DNA from: Rhyacophila brunnea
Taxonomy: Eukaryota > Arthropoda > Insecta > Trichoptera > Rhyacophilidae
Length of the DNA: 64,000 nt
Assembly (NCBI GenBank): GCA_022495005.1
Contig: JAGYXB010000375.1
Span: 248,001-312,000 of the forward strand
Direction of reading: 5' to 3'
The notes below the pieces were generated by a model. It saw nothing but the letters and a program-made list of their open reading frames with translations, was not told the origin of the DNA and made no database searches. The translations under genes and the position numbers were made by a program. Positions 23,165 to 34,861 of the stretch are shown in pieces. The first letter of the stretch is position 1; each line of letters begins with the position of its first letter.

Positions 23165-24345
23165 AATATATGTTTACCAGAGCCTCAAAAGTGTTGTTTT
23201 TCCAATACTCGATGCGTGGCAGAGTTCTGTCACGAATATCATCTGTAAGTGACCTTGGCATTACGTTTGAGAGTAAACTGACATTTATTAGCCATATAGT
23301 GACCATTTGTTACAATGCTCTTAAGATGTTGGGCTTCGTTATGCGTACTTCCCGGGTCTTTTCAGATGTTACGCTATTAAAACTTTTCTTTAATTCTTCA
23401 GTTCGAAGCAGGTTTGAGAGTGAGTCTATTGTTTAGGCACCGCATCAGTTGAAGTATGGCCTTTTGGTCGAGAGGGGTCAGAAGAAATTCTTGAGACTCC
23501 TGTTGTGTGGATACTATCCGTGGTTTTATCCAACTGACTTTCTCTTAGGTATGCTTACATACTGCAGTCTGCAATTTAGAAGAGATTTTTATTTAGCTAG
23601 GTACGTATTTTTTTCGACTTAAACGAGGTATGAATGAGAACTTTGCCATTCTGGGCAGTGTTGACCTGTATGTCACTGATAACTATCTTAGCAATAGGGA
23701 TCATCAGTTGTTTAGTCTCCCATGGTGCAGAACCAACCTGGTAATGCCACTGGTAATGCCAATAGGGAGGGCGATAGCTATGTTCAACCAAATTGCTTCG
23801 GGTGTTGATAATATATTCCACTTGCGTGAGGGTGATTTTAGGTGGACGCTGTTAAGGCTATACTTCAGCTGGGGCACGGTCTAAAATGATCGTGACTACG
23901 CGACGCAAAGATTGTGCAAATAACGCGTGCAGAACAAAACATAATTTGTCATAAAACGTCAACATGCGTCCATTTAATATTATGTTTATTGTTCTATTAC
24001 TAATAATAATGATATATTCATCTTTACACGATTTAAGAATTAATTCCCCGTCGCCATCACAAAACAAATTGACGTGTTCACAGCTCGACTATCGTTCTCC
24101 GATTTCCAGCCAGTCCGAAATTTCGTCGCACCTATAGTTGAAAATTATTTGCTGTTTCACTGAAGTACCGTCTTAAAAGAAAGTCTCCTTAGCACACTCG
24201 GTATACTTATATCATTTTTACCCCTTTTACTACTTTTGTTTCTCTTTCTTCTTTATAATAATGTTTCATGTCATGTTGTGAACGTCTTAAACTTATAATT
24301 TGTAATTTCCAAAATATGTAAAAAGAAATAAATTGAAAATATATT
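23165..24345 (+). pseudogene. Non-LTR retrotransposon 3' half, family N1, with a MITE inside
   Basis: The open part 23170-23436 reads FQYSMRGRVLSRISSVSDLG, then ESKLTFISHI and ALKMLGFVMR...FSDVTLLKLFF, a region that lies downstream of the reverse-transcriptase core in Jockey/CR1-like elements. After a stop the frame continues over KYGLLVERGQKKFLRLLL, and then over the N1 end (LPWCRTNLVMPLVMPIGRAI, IFHLREGDFRWTL, 23630-23850). It is interrupted at 23852 by a TTAA-flanked MITE. After that, the 3' UTR resumes at 24240-24345 (TGTGAACGTCTTAAACTTAT). Stops and truncation make it dead. Confidence 0.8.
23856..24172. mobile_element. TTAA-flanked MITE, family T, copy 1
   Basis: A 317-bp insert flanked by TTAA on both sides (23852-23855, 24173-24176). 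The ends are short imperfect inverted repeats: GGCTATACTTCAGCTG at the left and the inverse of GACGGTACTTCAGTGA at the right. Relatives occur at 26651-27025 and 48508-48871. TTAA duplication suggests a piggyBac-type mover; no transposase is present. It lies inside the N1 element, so it is the younger of the two. Confidence 0.75.
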
Positions 24346-24805
24346 GAATTACTAATCCCGGGACTGGAATTAATTGTACACGTATGCTATTTTATAACCG
24401 TTATTTATTAGAGAATAACGGGTGCCATCTATACTTTAACCAGTTATATCATGAAATATCATAATGACATACTTTAACTGTAACATATATATAATATATC
24501 ATAAATGTTGAGGGATAATGCCAGTTAAGGTGTGCACCGGAGCGTGAAAACTTTGAATTTATTTTTCTTGAGGTCTATAAATTTATTTCAATGGAAGAAA
24601 GGAAACTCGCGATTCTGGAAGCTCCACGTTTTCTATGGGCATTTAAAGCTTCACAAATTCTTAAACCAGGGTTGTATTTGGGTGTCGTTAAAACTAAAGT
24701 TTCATTGCTTAACATCAGTAACGAATACCTAATAATATATGTAATGGCTAATAATTTAACGGTTATGTTGTCTTGGAAAATCTTTATTAAAAAAATCCGC
24801 CCCTT
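24346..24805. other. Unassigned stretch
   Basis: AT-rich with two overlapping small ORFs (24532-24732, 24591-24860) without a known motif. Confidence 0.3.
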
Positions 24806-24809
24806 AATT

Positions 24810-25090
24810 GAAGCATACGGATACCACGAGGCGCCTCCAAGAATCCCTGTCGCTCGCTAGTCTTCTTACACCGTTCCAGGTCAAACCAGTATCCCGTAGC
24901 TCCGCCGTATACACTATATAAATAGTATTTAGCGGATTACAGGATACCGGAATCCGGTTGGCTTGAAGAACAGGCAAGCCAGGTTGAGGTTCTCTTCTCG
25001 CATCCGCAGCACGTGGCCGAGCCAGGTCCAGCATCGCCTCTTCACTACCAGCGTGATGAGAGGCTGCTTGGTGCATTCTCTTATCTCCTC
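24810..25090 (-). pseudogene. Non-LTR retrotransposon C-terminal fragment (RTE/CR1-like)
   Basis: On the minus strand the upstream part (24965-25085), in one frame, reads KRRCWTWLGHVLRMREENLN, the conserved GHVLRM tract of the reverse-transcriptase C-terminal region in many insect non-LTR elements. A different frame further on (24804-24895) reads GLTWNGVRRLASDRDSWRRL, the usual last motif before the stop. About 65 bp with CTATATAAATAG lie between. The two blocks are out of frame, so the piece is dead. Confidence 0.75.
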
Positions 25091-26650
25091 GTTGCTCCTA
25101 AAGAATTACCTGTACCTAAATTTTCACGTTTATCTACTCAATGGTAGCTTATAGAATAATGAAAAAAAAATTTTTTAAGTATAAAACATTCAATAAAACA
25201 ATAGGTGGAATTACCAATTGAACCAGAATTATACAGGCGATATGAACCCAATGAGCTTTTATATCGCTAAAGTCCATATGAGTTAACACGCTTAAATACA
25301 TCTCATACAGCCGTATTCATATAGTTCCGAACCGCGCTCAACGCAGTTAGTGGTTTATCGGCCAAATAAGAAAACTATAAAAAATGCATACGTCACGAAG
25401 ATGCGTACAGGAATGCGCACCAAACTTAAAATGGCGGCGATCTGCGCGATCTGTCAGTGTCACTTTAATATAATATGTCTAAAATGAGTTCATCACAACA
25501 AGCGTTTGGTAAGTTTAGTTCGTCTTGATTTAAGTTAACTGCCCGTCGTCGTTGGGCTAGAGATGGATTCATGATGGTAAAAATGCTAAAATTGTAAAAA
25601 TGTATACAGATATCGAGGATCGATGGAAACGTCAATATTGTCAATGAGCCCGCGAAGCTGTATTGCCATATTATGGACATGTTTACTGGATATACTTTAT
25701 CCTTTTGTGCATTGAAGTATAACATAAATATGATATTATAACAAATAAATTATTTAAAGTTCATGATAATTATTCATTTATAATTATTAAATTTATATGG
25801 TACCGTTTGCACATTTTTACACCTATTTACAATTTCAAAATTTTAAATTAATTATCGGGGAATCAAAATTTAAAAGTTGGTAACATTAGTCACGGCATGA
25901 CGCGTATTACGTCAGCAACGTGACGTCACTATTCAACGGTCTCTATTTAGGTTTATACACGCAAATTTACATTAAATAGCTTGAATGCAGTTTGCTGTTA
26001 TATGCATACGCCAGATAGAGTACAGAGAAAAAAATAAACCTCACTGTCTTTAAAAATGTAACACAAAATGAAATAAAATTTAAAAAAATATATTAATAGA
26101 CATGTTAAATTATCAAAGTTATATACAAACAACTTATTTTAAAAAGAAATAACTGAGGCATGGGTATTTAAATTATATATTGTAATCATCACAATTGTCT
26201 TATATATAACGTAATAAAACAACTCTATACCCTTAGAAATATTATTGAAAGATATGACGATATGAGAATATTTTCTGGTTATCTCTTGGGATTTCCATCG
26301 GCAATGCGGGTTTTCGAACATGCATTATATTAATATGATGCAGTGTATATAAATACTAACGTAATATTTTTTTCAGGTATTCGGTTTGAGAATACTACTA
26401 AATATTTTCCTAATTTTCATATTCATTTATAACCTAACTAGGTACCTGCTGAAATAACATATACGCAACTATAGATTTGCTAATAGTAATTTTACGATAT
26501 ATTTTTAATATGCATACTATTAAATAAAATGGATATAGAGTCTCATTGTAATGTTATGTAATTTGTTTCTGACTGATAACTTTATTGGTTCTTGGAAAGA
26601 TCCTTTAAAAAATTAAAAAATTGTCACTTCATAGGTGTCCTTAAAGTTAA
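25091..26650. other. Unassigned stretch
   Basis: AT-rich with a slightly GC-richer patch at 25310-25480. An 86-residue minus-strand ORF (25465-25725, containing MNPSLAQRRRAVNLNQDEL) is of unknown nature. I cannot place it in any family. Confidence 0.3.
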
Positions 26651-27025
26651 GGCTATACCTCAGCTGAGGCATGGTCTAAAAAGATCGTGACTAGGCTATG
26701 CGCGGATTGCGGGTCGCGGGTGCAAATGACGCGAACCGAACGAAATATAATTTGTCATAAAAATTCAACATGCGTCTTTTTTATGTTATGTTTATTATTA
26801 TATTCGTAATAATAATAGTATATTCATTGACATGTTTTCTATTTCAAGTACATGCGGAACGTTTTTAAGTCATCTTTACACGATTTAAGAATATATTCAT
26901 CCGACTCCATCACAAAAGAAATTTACGTGCGAACAGGTCGACTATCCCTCTCTGAATGGCAACGCGCCTCAACGCGGCCGAAATTTCGTTCCACATAGTG
27001 TTGAAAATTATTTGCCGTTTCACTT
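26651..27025. mobile_element. MITE family T, copy 2
   Basis: Preceded by TTAA (26647-26650) and starting GGCTATACCTCAGCTG. It aligns with 23856-24172 and, inverted, 48508-48871. The right terminus stops short within CCGTTTCACTT, with no TTAA, so it is end-truncated. It is longer than copy 1 because it keeps a central tract (TTGACATGTTTTCTATTTCA) also present in the 48.5 kb copy. Confidence 0.7.
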
Positions 27026-27110
27026 ATTTATACAAAAGTATGAGCCATTCGTCACATATCACCAATGCATTTAATATTGAGTCACTTGTAAGGTTCGCGT
27101 AGTCAACAGA

Positions 27111-27235
27111 CGTATCCGTACATTTGTACGCATGCAGTTGGCCGTATCACAGTTCGTCGTGAGCTGCTGTATCGGCAATATGTGGCCGAATAGTATTGAG
27201 ATCAAATTCACGTCTAAATAAAATACGTAATAAAT
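27111..27235. repeat. Repeat family H fragment
   Basis: Shares CGCATGCAGTTGGCCGTATC and later words (TGAGATCAAATTCACGTC) with 5878-6000, and with an inverted piece at 143-175. Confidence 0.5.
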
Positions 27236-27453
27236 ACAACAATAAAAAGACCAAAGAAAATAGGTAGGTAAGTAAATTGGAAATGCAATCATATTATCGT
27301 ATATAGTTATATAAAATTCTGATAATACTGACAGCGTGTAGCGTTCATGACTTCGAAAAGAGATGCTCAGATGGCGCTGTGTGTCCAATTAAATACGTGT
27401 GAATACATTTTATAATATATTTATTTGAGTTGATTATATAAAGATGTTAATTT

Positions 27454-27826
27454 ATGACTATGTTATTGACTTTCCCGAGGCCTGCCATCACTCTTGCCAG
27501 GAACATAAAAATATCACACGAACTCACACAGATACTAACAGGCCATGGAGCGGTGCGAGCTTATCTAAAAAGATTTAAATTGAGGGATGATGACTGTTTC
27601 CCATGTGACGGCAACACATCTCAAACTGTGTGGCATGTCATCAACGACTGCCCTATTCTAGAAAGGGAGCGATGGACTTAAAGGACTCGGTGTAGACAGT
27701 ATAATCATGAAATTGACCTCCAAAAGCCTCACGAAGTACTAAGCAACAGAAGAACACAAGAACACTACACAAAATATTTAATCCTGGCCATAAAGAAAAT
27801 TGAAGATATAAATGGAGGAACCTAAT
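27454..27826 (+). pseudogene. Non-LTR retrotransposon C-terminal fragment, family N4
   Basis: Open at first (27454-27681): HELTQILTGHGAVRAYLKRF, then a Cys/His cluster CFPCDGNTSQTVWHVINDCP (C-x2-C...H...C) and LERERW. After a stop it continues HEVLSNRRTQEHYTKYLI to a final stop near 27826. The 'LTGHG...YL.RF' tract followed by the CCHC cluster is typical of the last part of ORF2 in R1/I/Jockey-type elements. It is 5'-truncated. The following region to about 28040 may be its 3' UTR and includes a 15-A run near 27900. Confidence 0.8.
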
Positions 27827-28040
27827 TAGCCCCACATCAATGCAACTAACCTACCTAACCACCTTGTACGAAAACGCTAGGGCATGGTTATTGATATTAA
27901 AAAAAAAAAAAAACCCGAGGCCTTTCACGGACTGGTTGAAACAGGGCCGTTACATAAATATAAATAATGCCTTTAGAACCTTACCACACAATTTAAGTTT
28001 GTTTATTTTTGAGGTTTGTGAGAGAGGTATATATTTATTT

Positions 28041-28240
28041 TAGGCAGCCGGAACCCATGTTATATTGTCGTATATATCCATGACGAATGAATGAATATTC
28101 CTTAATTATAAATGTATCGGTAACAGTAATATTTCCTTAATTTAGATTAACCTTTAACCTTCGGGGCGGTCGGGACAATTGTCTTTATAACCGGGCTACG
28201 CCGGAAACATCTGCATTAGAACCGCTTCACACGGTACACC
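28041..28240. other. Unassigned spacer
   Basis: Nothing recognised. Confidence 0.3.
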
Positions 28241-28241
28241 T

Positions 28242-28655
28242 GTGTCAAGCAACCGGTGTGTCGAGCGGCTGCATTTAAATATAGATGAATGGGCGCGTTC
28301 AGACGGAGACACTCGTGTGTCGTGCCACGTTACACCGTCCCGTCGGCGGCTTCATTCTCGAGCCGCTGAAACACTTTTTTTATTATCGCAGCCAGTTTTT
28401 ATGTTTCCATTGTTTGTATTTCTAATTTATGACGCGAAAATATGCGTCGAATCATTTGCTACTGAGGCGTTCATATAAATAAAACGATAAAAGAAATGTG
28501 ACTCGTGCAAAACCGTGGACATGTCATTTTGGCTCTGATGCCTGAGACAGATTAGCTATTCGGTGGTTACAATAGCCACCGATGTGTCGAGCGGCTGCAT
28601 TTACACATAAATGAACGGGCGCCTTCAGGCGAAGACACATGAGTGTCGTTCTCAT
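28242..28655. repeat. Direct repeat of a CG-rich unit, possible worn DNA transposon
   Basis: The unit GTGTCGAGCGGCTGCATTTA followed by GATGAATGGGCGCGTTCAGA and an ACAC-rich end occurs at 28257-28330 and again at 28583-28650, about 325 bp apart, as near-copies. Words such as GGGCGCGTTCAGACGG recall hAT-type terminal regions in insects, but no clear TIR or duplication was seen. A 78-residue ORF (28242-28478) falls inside and is probably chance. Confidence 0.45.
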
Positions 28656-29501
28656 TTATATCGGTGTAGTTTGGGCATAACCTGATAACTGCAAAATGTC
28701 GAATTTACAGGAGAGCAATTTTAAATTGCCCCATAAATCTTGGTTAATTTTTTTTGTGTAACATTGAGAATACATTTTAAAATAAATAAATGAAGAAGAA
28801 TATTGCAAAAATTATATTTAAAATGATTCCAATAATTAGGAAAATAATGTCAATTTATCAGTGATCAAAATTTAATATGGTCTTTGGTCATGTTTTGGCC
28901 AAACTAACTGCTGTGTTTGTTCACATAATAATCACATTATTACTATACGCTGTGAGCATTTTTAAATGAAATATAGATATCAAGTTCTTGCCAAATATAA
29001 AAATTTCGACACACCAGTGGCTGGACACAGGTGTCCCGTATGAAGCGGGCCCTATTTTCTCAGACTTTGTGGCCGAATTGATTTTTGATTCTTTTACATT
29101 GAAAGTTGCTCAATCAAAAATACATTTTAAGCATGTGAATGCTAGTACAAACTATACTGTGGGCACCGACCGGGTTGAAAGAAAACAAACTTCCCTTTGT
29201 GGAAATGCATGAAAGCGAACCGTGTCAATCAGTGAGCAGAAATAATAATAATAATAATATGTGGAATTCGGTTTGATCGATTGTAGGCGCTCGCCTCACA
29301 TGGGTCTTGTAAACACGTCCGATGCTATCGCAGCGGTCGACCTTAATGGGTTCAACGATTACAAAAATAAAATTATAGTAAGTATAGTTTTTCAATACAA
29401 GGTTTGTAATATTCTAGAAGGACTTGTATTATTTGTACGAAACCTAATAACGACACATTTGTTTATGAATGAATGGTTGAGTAAACTAACAACGTAGATA
29501 C
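28656..29501. other. Unassigned stretch
   Basis: AT-rich. Small plus-strand ORFs at 28988-29212 and 29261-29497 have no known motif. A short (AAT)n run lies at 29243-29258. Confidence 0.3.
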
Positions 29502-30075
29502 CAGTGGCGAAGGGCGGAGGTAGGCTGTTAAGATCCGACATAAATAGTGCACATAAAATTTTTTCAGTAATTCGTATTTATTTTTATTGAACTAAGACTA
29601 CAATTTACAGATGGTGATGGTTAGTTTTTAAAAATCAATTAAACCTTTCCTAAACCAAACCATAATAGTTTTGACATGTTATGGGCGACTCGACAAAATA
29701 TTACACACTTTTTCATTCATATCTACTTATCTGTTTTCGTTGAATTAAGAATAGATATTATTACACGTGTTGTTGGTTAGTTTTTTATAATTCATTAAAC
29801 CCTGCCTAAACCAAACAATAGTTGTTAAAAATATTATTCTATATATTAAATATCCAAAATTGTGCATGATTAAATGGCATAATTTTAAATATTTTATAGA
29901 TATATGAGTAATATCTATTATGGCTTGCTTTTCGCAGGGTTTAATTGAATTTTACAAAACTAACCAACACCATCTGTCAATTGTAGACTTAGTTCAATGA
30001 AAACAAATACTTGTGACTGACAAAGTTTATTGTAGACTATTTTTGTAGGATCTTAACAGCCTTCCTCCACCCTTT
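29502..30075. mobile_element. Foldback MITE family C, copy
   Basis: Starts CAGTGGCGAAGGGCGGAGG and ends with the inverse (AACAGCCTTCCTCCACCCTT), losing only the last few bases. Long inverted arms (AAGATCCGACATAAATAGTG against the right-hand counterpart) and internal repeats of TAAACCAAACCATAATAG type text make it a foldback element. Confidence 0.8.
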
Positions 30076-30194
30076 GTATGATAATTAAGTTGAATAAATC
30101 GGCTTCAAATCTAAACAGGATGGACAAAAAACTGTTTAATCAAAAATATGAAGATATAACATATTATTATTATATAATTTGAAAACACATCAGA

Positions 30195-30250
30195 AAATTT
30201 TTTGAACTTGAAATTCGCGCCAATTTACCGATTGAGCTACGCGCACCCTA
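30195..30250 (-). repeat. tRNA-like SINE head fragment
   Basis: On the minus strand it reads GCGCGTAGCTCAATCGGTAAAT, which is a good A box, followed by TTGGCGCGAAT. The rest of a tRNA (B box) is missing, so it is a truncated SINE head or SINE-like piece. Confidence 0.5.
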
Positions 30251-30661
30251 TCTTATTACAATGAAATTAACTAGTGGTGTTTACATTTTAAAGTGCTTTA
30301 ACAAATTGCGTTAATTTTTGGCAATCGGCTTTTTCATGTTTTAAATTACGGTGTCAATTAGAGTTGCCACTTTATAACTTTGCACTCCGGCACTAGTGTG
30401 AAAATGATGCAATATAATCTAAAAATATTTTTTTTACATATATTATATATTTGTTTATTTATTACTACATATATTAATACAAGTGAATATTATTTGATCT
30501 AATTTTGTGCGAGGTAATCATACGAAACTCGACGGGACTTGACCCCTTGTAATTAAAGTAATAATTAATATTCCTTGATTGAATACACAAAAACCGATAG
30601 TCAATAATAACGCAATTTGATAAGCATTTCATGTATGACCTACTAGTTTAAATTGTCGTAA

Positions 30662-31235
30662 TTAGATAGGAGGCTTGTAGCATAATTGGTTAATGCACAG
30701 ATTGGCGCGACACCAATTCCCGTCAACATGGCCCCCACATCCTGAAGCGGGCCCCCAGGCTAGAATGTTTGGCGGGGCCCCATACCTATCGCTAAGTGTA
30801 AAGGCATTGTGACGCGCTACAGTAGTGTTTTCCATGGTGTACGCGGTAAAATTAAGGTGTATTTTTAGCGATTTTTTGTATTTTTAATATGTACATCTAT
30901 TTGAATTATGGAGTTGATGAGTATCGGTACACAGTTAAAAATTGCATCCTACAATCAAATATTTTAATTATTAATAATTATTGAATTAAAATAGCGCCGC
31001 AGGTGACTTTTTTTTACTATGAGCAAATTTATGGTCTGTGTTTATCTCGGTATCGGTCGACTCGTCACGCCGGGCCCTTCCTGTGCCCGGGCCCCTAGGC
31101 TAGAGCCCTGTCAGCCCCCCCCCCCTTGTGGGGGCCATGCCCGTCAAATCCCGTCGAGTTTCGTATTTTTTTCAAATATGATTTTTTTAGTGGGTATATC
31201 TGAGGTGTTTTCAAGTTATGTATGTTCAATATTTC
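30662..31235 (+). repeat. tRNA-derived SINE family S1, split by a MITE
   Basis: Left piece 30662-30726 (GGAGGCTTGTAGCATAATTG...GCGACACCAATTCCCGTCAA) and right piece 31140-31235 (CCCGTCAAATCCCGTCGAGT...TTTTAGTGGGTATATCTGAG). Joined, they follow the same order as 49385-49535 and the inverted copy 48887-49085. The B box (GTCAAATCCCGTCGAG) is in the right piece. The insert is the 413-bp MITE B copy. Confidence 0.88.
30727..31139. mobile_element. GC-ended MITE family B, copy 2 (inside a SINE)
   Basis: Ends CATGGCCCCCACATCCTGAA and its inverse (TGTGGGGGCCATG). An exact 8-bp target duplication CCCGTCAA flanks it (30719-30726 and 31140-31147). A run of about 12 C follows CTGTCAG near the right end. 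Noncoding. The exact duplication inside the SINE fixes both borders. Confidence 0.93.
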
Positions 31236-31443
31236 TCTATTATTTAGTATTTTTTACTGATTGAGTATAAGTAGTAGGGTACAAAAATATTCAAATGTGA
31301 TAAGGACCTTGCTATGAGAATAATTATTACACTTTATACACAGAAATTTATGGAATGCAATCCAATGTTATGAATAATATGCTTATGACTTTTCATACAA
31401 ACGAATTACACGGTTGAATCGAATTGATCTCACGCATAGTGCA

Positions 31444-32253
31444 TATGTTACGCCGAATGTGCAAAATTGACTATTACATGAAATGGGCAAAATTTTGCCT
31501 AATTCATGTAATAGTCAAGCCCGTTGCCTTATTCATGAATTAGGTACATTATCTGCCGAGTGCGTGAATTCGCCAGGGTATGGAATTCTTAAACTGTCAA
31601 CATGACAGTAGAAAAAGTAAATTTAATACGGATGGTTTTATTAGTTATAATTGGACATATTATAATATTATTAGGTTAGGTTACGTTAGGTATTGTAATT
31701 CTGAATTCAACTGAATGTCCATTTTGAGGTTAGCTAACAAGTGTCAACAAACTATTAAATCATACTATCACAAACAAACAATCGACCATTGCACGCTTGA
31801 TACCCAAGCACGAATCAAATCGCGAAAATACCTTTTAATAAAAAAAATTCCGTTATCATATTATAATTCTAGATTTTTTTTGGGCATAGTTAATGGATAT
31901 GAACGTCATTGTAGTTATTGATTGGTATATTTTTATATAATCAATGAATGTCATTTTGACACATTTGGTTAGTTTGATTAGTTGCAAAAAACACCACCGG
32001 AGCGCGACCATCTATTTTGACCAATGCATGAGCATTTGATACATTTGGTTTAGTTGCAAAAAACAACATCGTAGCGCTACTATCTAATTTGTCTTAAGCA
32101 TGAACTAGGCAGAAAAATTACTGCCGAGTTCACGCACTCGGCAGATATTTTGCCTAATTCATGAATAAGACAACGGGCTTGCATTTTTCATGATTTAGGC
32201 AAAATTTTGCCCATTTCATGTAATAGTCAATTTCGCACATTCGGCGTAACATA
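31444..32253. mobile_element. 810-bp foldback element, family M
   Basis: Inverted arms of about 130 bp begin TATGTTACGCCGAATGTGC at each end. Each arm itself contains a near-perfect 51-bp palindrome (31468-31518, centre GCAAAATTTTGC, outer words TTGACTATTACATGAA / TTCATGTAATAGTCAA) and a CTGCCGAGT...ACTCGGCAG motif. Two tandem units of about 68 bp with CATTTGGTT...AGTTGCAAAAAACA lie at 31957-32095. A 68-residue ORF (31715-31921) has no known motif. No transposase. Confidence 0.85.
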
Positions 32254-32429
32254 ATATATAGTATTATCTATTTGGAATGAAATGCAATTCATGATATTTC
32301 ACAAAATGATTTATCACTGGTTACTCACCACATAATATAAAGATTGTTCTACGATACGTGTTAGGTACGTTTACATGATGAGCTTTATCAACTATGAAGA
32401 TCGAAATTTGTGTTTTAGTTTATGTATTT

Positions 32430-33150
32430 ATTTAAAACAAAAGATTGTCTACATGCTAAATCGGCATTGAGGACGTTCACAGTGTGAGATTTAAATTGAA
32501 AAAGATTTGGTTATACTAAACGAGTTACTTAAATAAAAAAATACATAAGAAATATTACCCTCAGAAGTGAGAAAATAATGTTAAACAATAAAAAAATAAT
32601 GAAAAACAAAATACGCAGCACATCTCTGAAAGTGTCTGTATCTCTGGAGAGCGCATTGGCTAGTCTCGCACCCCTTACTAATGGTACCTCATAAGCCTGA
32701 CACGAATAAACTGTTTCAATCCGGAAAAGGTCACCATAAATTTAACATATATATTCTTTTTAGCATTGTGACACCCCATGAGACCGAATTACAGTAGTGT
32801 AGATAGGAATATAAGTGAAACAATCGCAAACACCAAGGCTTGGATAAAATCATGTAAATATAACATTGTGACATCGTCGGGAACCCCCCGGATGAAAGGT
32901 CATCGCCTTACGCACTGGATTACGAGAATGTCATGGCTGTGACCATGTTGGTAATTGACGGGTGTATATAAACTATATTTTTTAGGATGTCAGGATTAGA
33001 AGCAATTCCTCGTGAGAGCAGACAAAAAGCTTTTAGGAGCAGAAGTGACCGACGAGCATTGAGAGAATGAAAAGTTAAAATGCCTTGTAAAAGGCGGTCG
33101 GAAAATAGTTATGTGTGTTAAAATAAAGACATGGAAGAAAATTATTTTGA
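32430..33150 (-). mobile_element. Non-LTR retrotransposon 3' end, family N2, with an insertion
   Basis: Minus-strand copy related to 20190-20745 and 39225-39755 (shared GCGCATTGGCTAGTCTCGCA, TAATTGACGG). At about 32757-32935 an extra segment not present in the other copies includes AACATTGTGACATCGTCGGG and CCCCCCGGATGAAAGGTCAT. This segment resembles 37150-37225 (CGGGGCCCCCAAATGAAAGG), so it is probably a separate mobile piece. Dead. Confidence 0.65.
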
Positions 33151-33264
33151 ACCTGCTCTAAAATAAGCTTATAGAAAACTTTATAATTACTCCGATAATT
33201 GATACATATTGAAGAATAGGTACTACGAAACAAAGAGTTTACGTATGACATTTGGATTCTTTAA

Positions 33265-33965
33265 GGGGGGACATGCTCAGCGTATGTCAAAATGGAGCTT
33301 TTGTTTTATTTTCAAAGCATGATCCTGGACATACCTTAAACGTTGTAGATAATATATTTATATAATTTTGAAGCCTTATTATCCTTTATATTTATTTTAA
33401 ACATTTGATGACTGCATAAAGTATTTTTATTACATAAAATAGTATTCTTTTAAACCTCTCGCTCTAATGTTTTAGAATATAGTCATATTTCAGTACATAA
33501 ATGTGCAGTGGTGTTAAGATTTTTTACATTTATTAATTTTTAAACGCATTTATAAAACCATTAATATAATTTATATCGACATTATTATAGTGAAATATTT
33601 ACGATAAAAAATTATATTGATAATCTCTGTGATCCCAAATTTGACAAGAATTAGGCATTTTATTATTCAAAAATGGGCAAGATTAACACATTTGAAGATA
33701 ATTCTAAAGATACTCATTATAAGCTATGTCTTTGACCATTCAAGTGTGATAAATATCCTACGAATAATGATTGCTTTATAATAATTATTGACCTAAGAAT
33801 AAGGTAGCGTTTTTTGGAAATAAGCCATTTCTTTTGGCATTCCCCAGTGGTTAAGCTACAACATACGGTCGTAGCCATAAATTGACAAACTATAATTGAA
33901 GTAGGGAGTAAAATGATGTTATCGCGCGTGTTTGAACATGTACCTAACCGATTTTTTTTTTAAAT
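33265..33965. mobile_element. MITE family P, copy 2, one end lost
   Basis: Preceded by TTAA (33261-33264) and starting GGGGGGACATGCTCAGCG. Runs as the reverse complement of 2790-3472 and fades near 33965, so the second inverted arm is missing. The text is close to copy 1 over about 680 bp. Confidence 0.8.
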
Positions 33966-34207
33966 GATACAACTAATAAACTCATTTTATAAATGCTCCC
34001 ATTTTTTTTACTTATAATATCCATGATATTATATACTGTACACTGAAAGTTTCTACAAGTAGTAATCTAGGTACCTATAATATATAATACCGGAAATCTT
34101 AAATGAAAGGAATATTTATTTGTCTCTAGATTCTCAACTAATTTTTAAGAATATTAGTTTATTACGCATTCTTTTTTACGTATCTTGGTATTTTCACTTA
34201 ATCAAAT

Positions 34208-34597
34208 TTGAAAAATAGCTTTTTTATTATAATCATCTTGCGAGCAGCAAAATATTATTCGGGGGAGGAAAAAAATACCATTTCTCTTCCGGGGGATTTG
34301 AAATATTCGCGCGGCATAAAAAGAAAACAAACTGGCAACACAAAAGACGACACCTTTGCCTTATTTTCAAAAATCCAAAACAGGATTCCCCGAATAACTC
34401 TTTCTCATTTCGGATTCATCAATCTTCCCCACGAATTCCTGTTGCATTCGCCGCTTCGGGGGATACCAATTATTATTTGTTTTTATTTTGCATTCCGAAT
34501 AGAAGATGCTTATTTAAGACATTGCTGCGTTTCCATATTACGACATAAATCTTATTTTACTGTCATTTTATTATCAGTATTTCAGAGAAATTCATAA
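34208..34597 (+). other. 129-codon ORF of unknown nature
   Basis: An open frame of 129 codons over a slightly GC-richer stretch that has no match elsewhere in the window. It starts MKNSFFIIIIL (hydrophobic) and contains TGNTKDDTFALFSKIQN and a second hydrophobic run IPIIICFYFAF. I recognise no family. In AT-rich DNA this length can arise by chance, and there are no splice or regulatory cues. It could equally be a conserved noncoding element or a worn mobile-element ORF. Confidence 0.2.
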
Positions 34598-34737
34598 AAT
34601 TACTATATTCGTTTCAACAATGTCCTTTTAAATATTTCATAAGAATATCAGTTGTAGAATATTTAGTTTATTTCCGGCCAAAGACGTTGAAGACATTTTT
34701 CTCTACATAGCGTAATCTAAATATACGAAAGTAAATC

Positions 34738-34858
34738 TGAACCCGCGGCTTAAGCATTGGACTATCACGCCGTGGGTCTCAGGTTCGAATCCTGGGTCTG
34801 GCAAGTACACCTATTGTTTTTCAATTTGTGTGTGAGTCAGGGTATGGACCTATGGGCA
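34738..34858 (+). repeat. tRNA-derived SINE family S2, head and part of body
   Basis: Begins with a tRNA-like stretch with B box GGTTCGAATCCTGGGTCTGG, then the S2 body (AAGTACACCTATTGTTTTTC, GTGTGTGAGTCAGGGTATGG). Then the text jumps from TATGGACCT to the neighbour copy, so the 3' part is missing. It lies head-in next to the inverted copy that follows. Confidence 0.8.
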
Positions 34859-34861
34859 TAT

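Noticed and set aside
34208..34597. Host coding gene
   Set aside because: 129 open codons in AT-rich DNA with no motif, no codon signature and no splice context. Kept only as an unknown ORF with low confidence.
34738..34812. tRNA gene call from GGTTCGAATCC
   Set aside because: The B box is good, but there is no proper acceptor stem or anticodon arm, and the text runs into a SINE body that is repeated elsewhere. Read as SINE S2.
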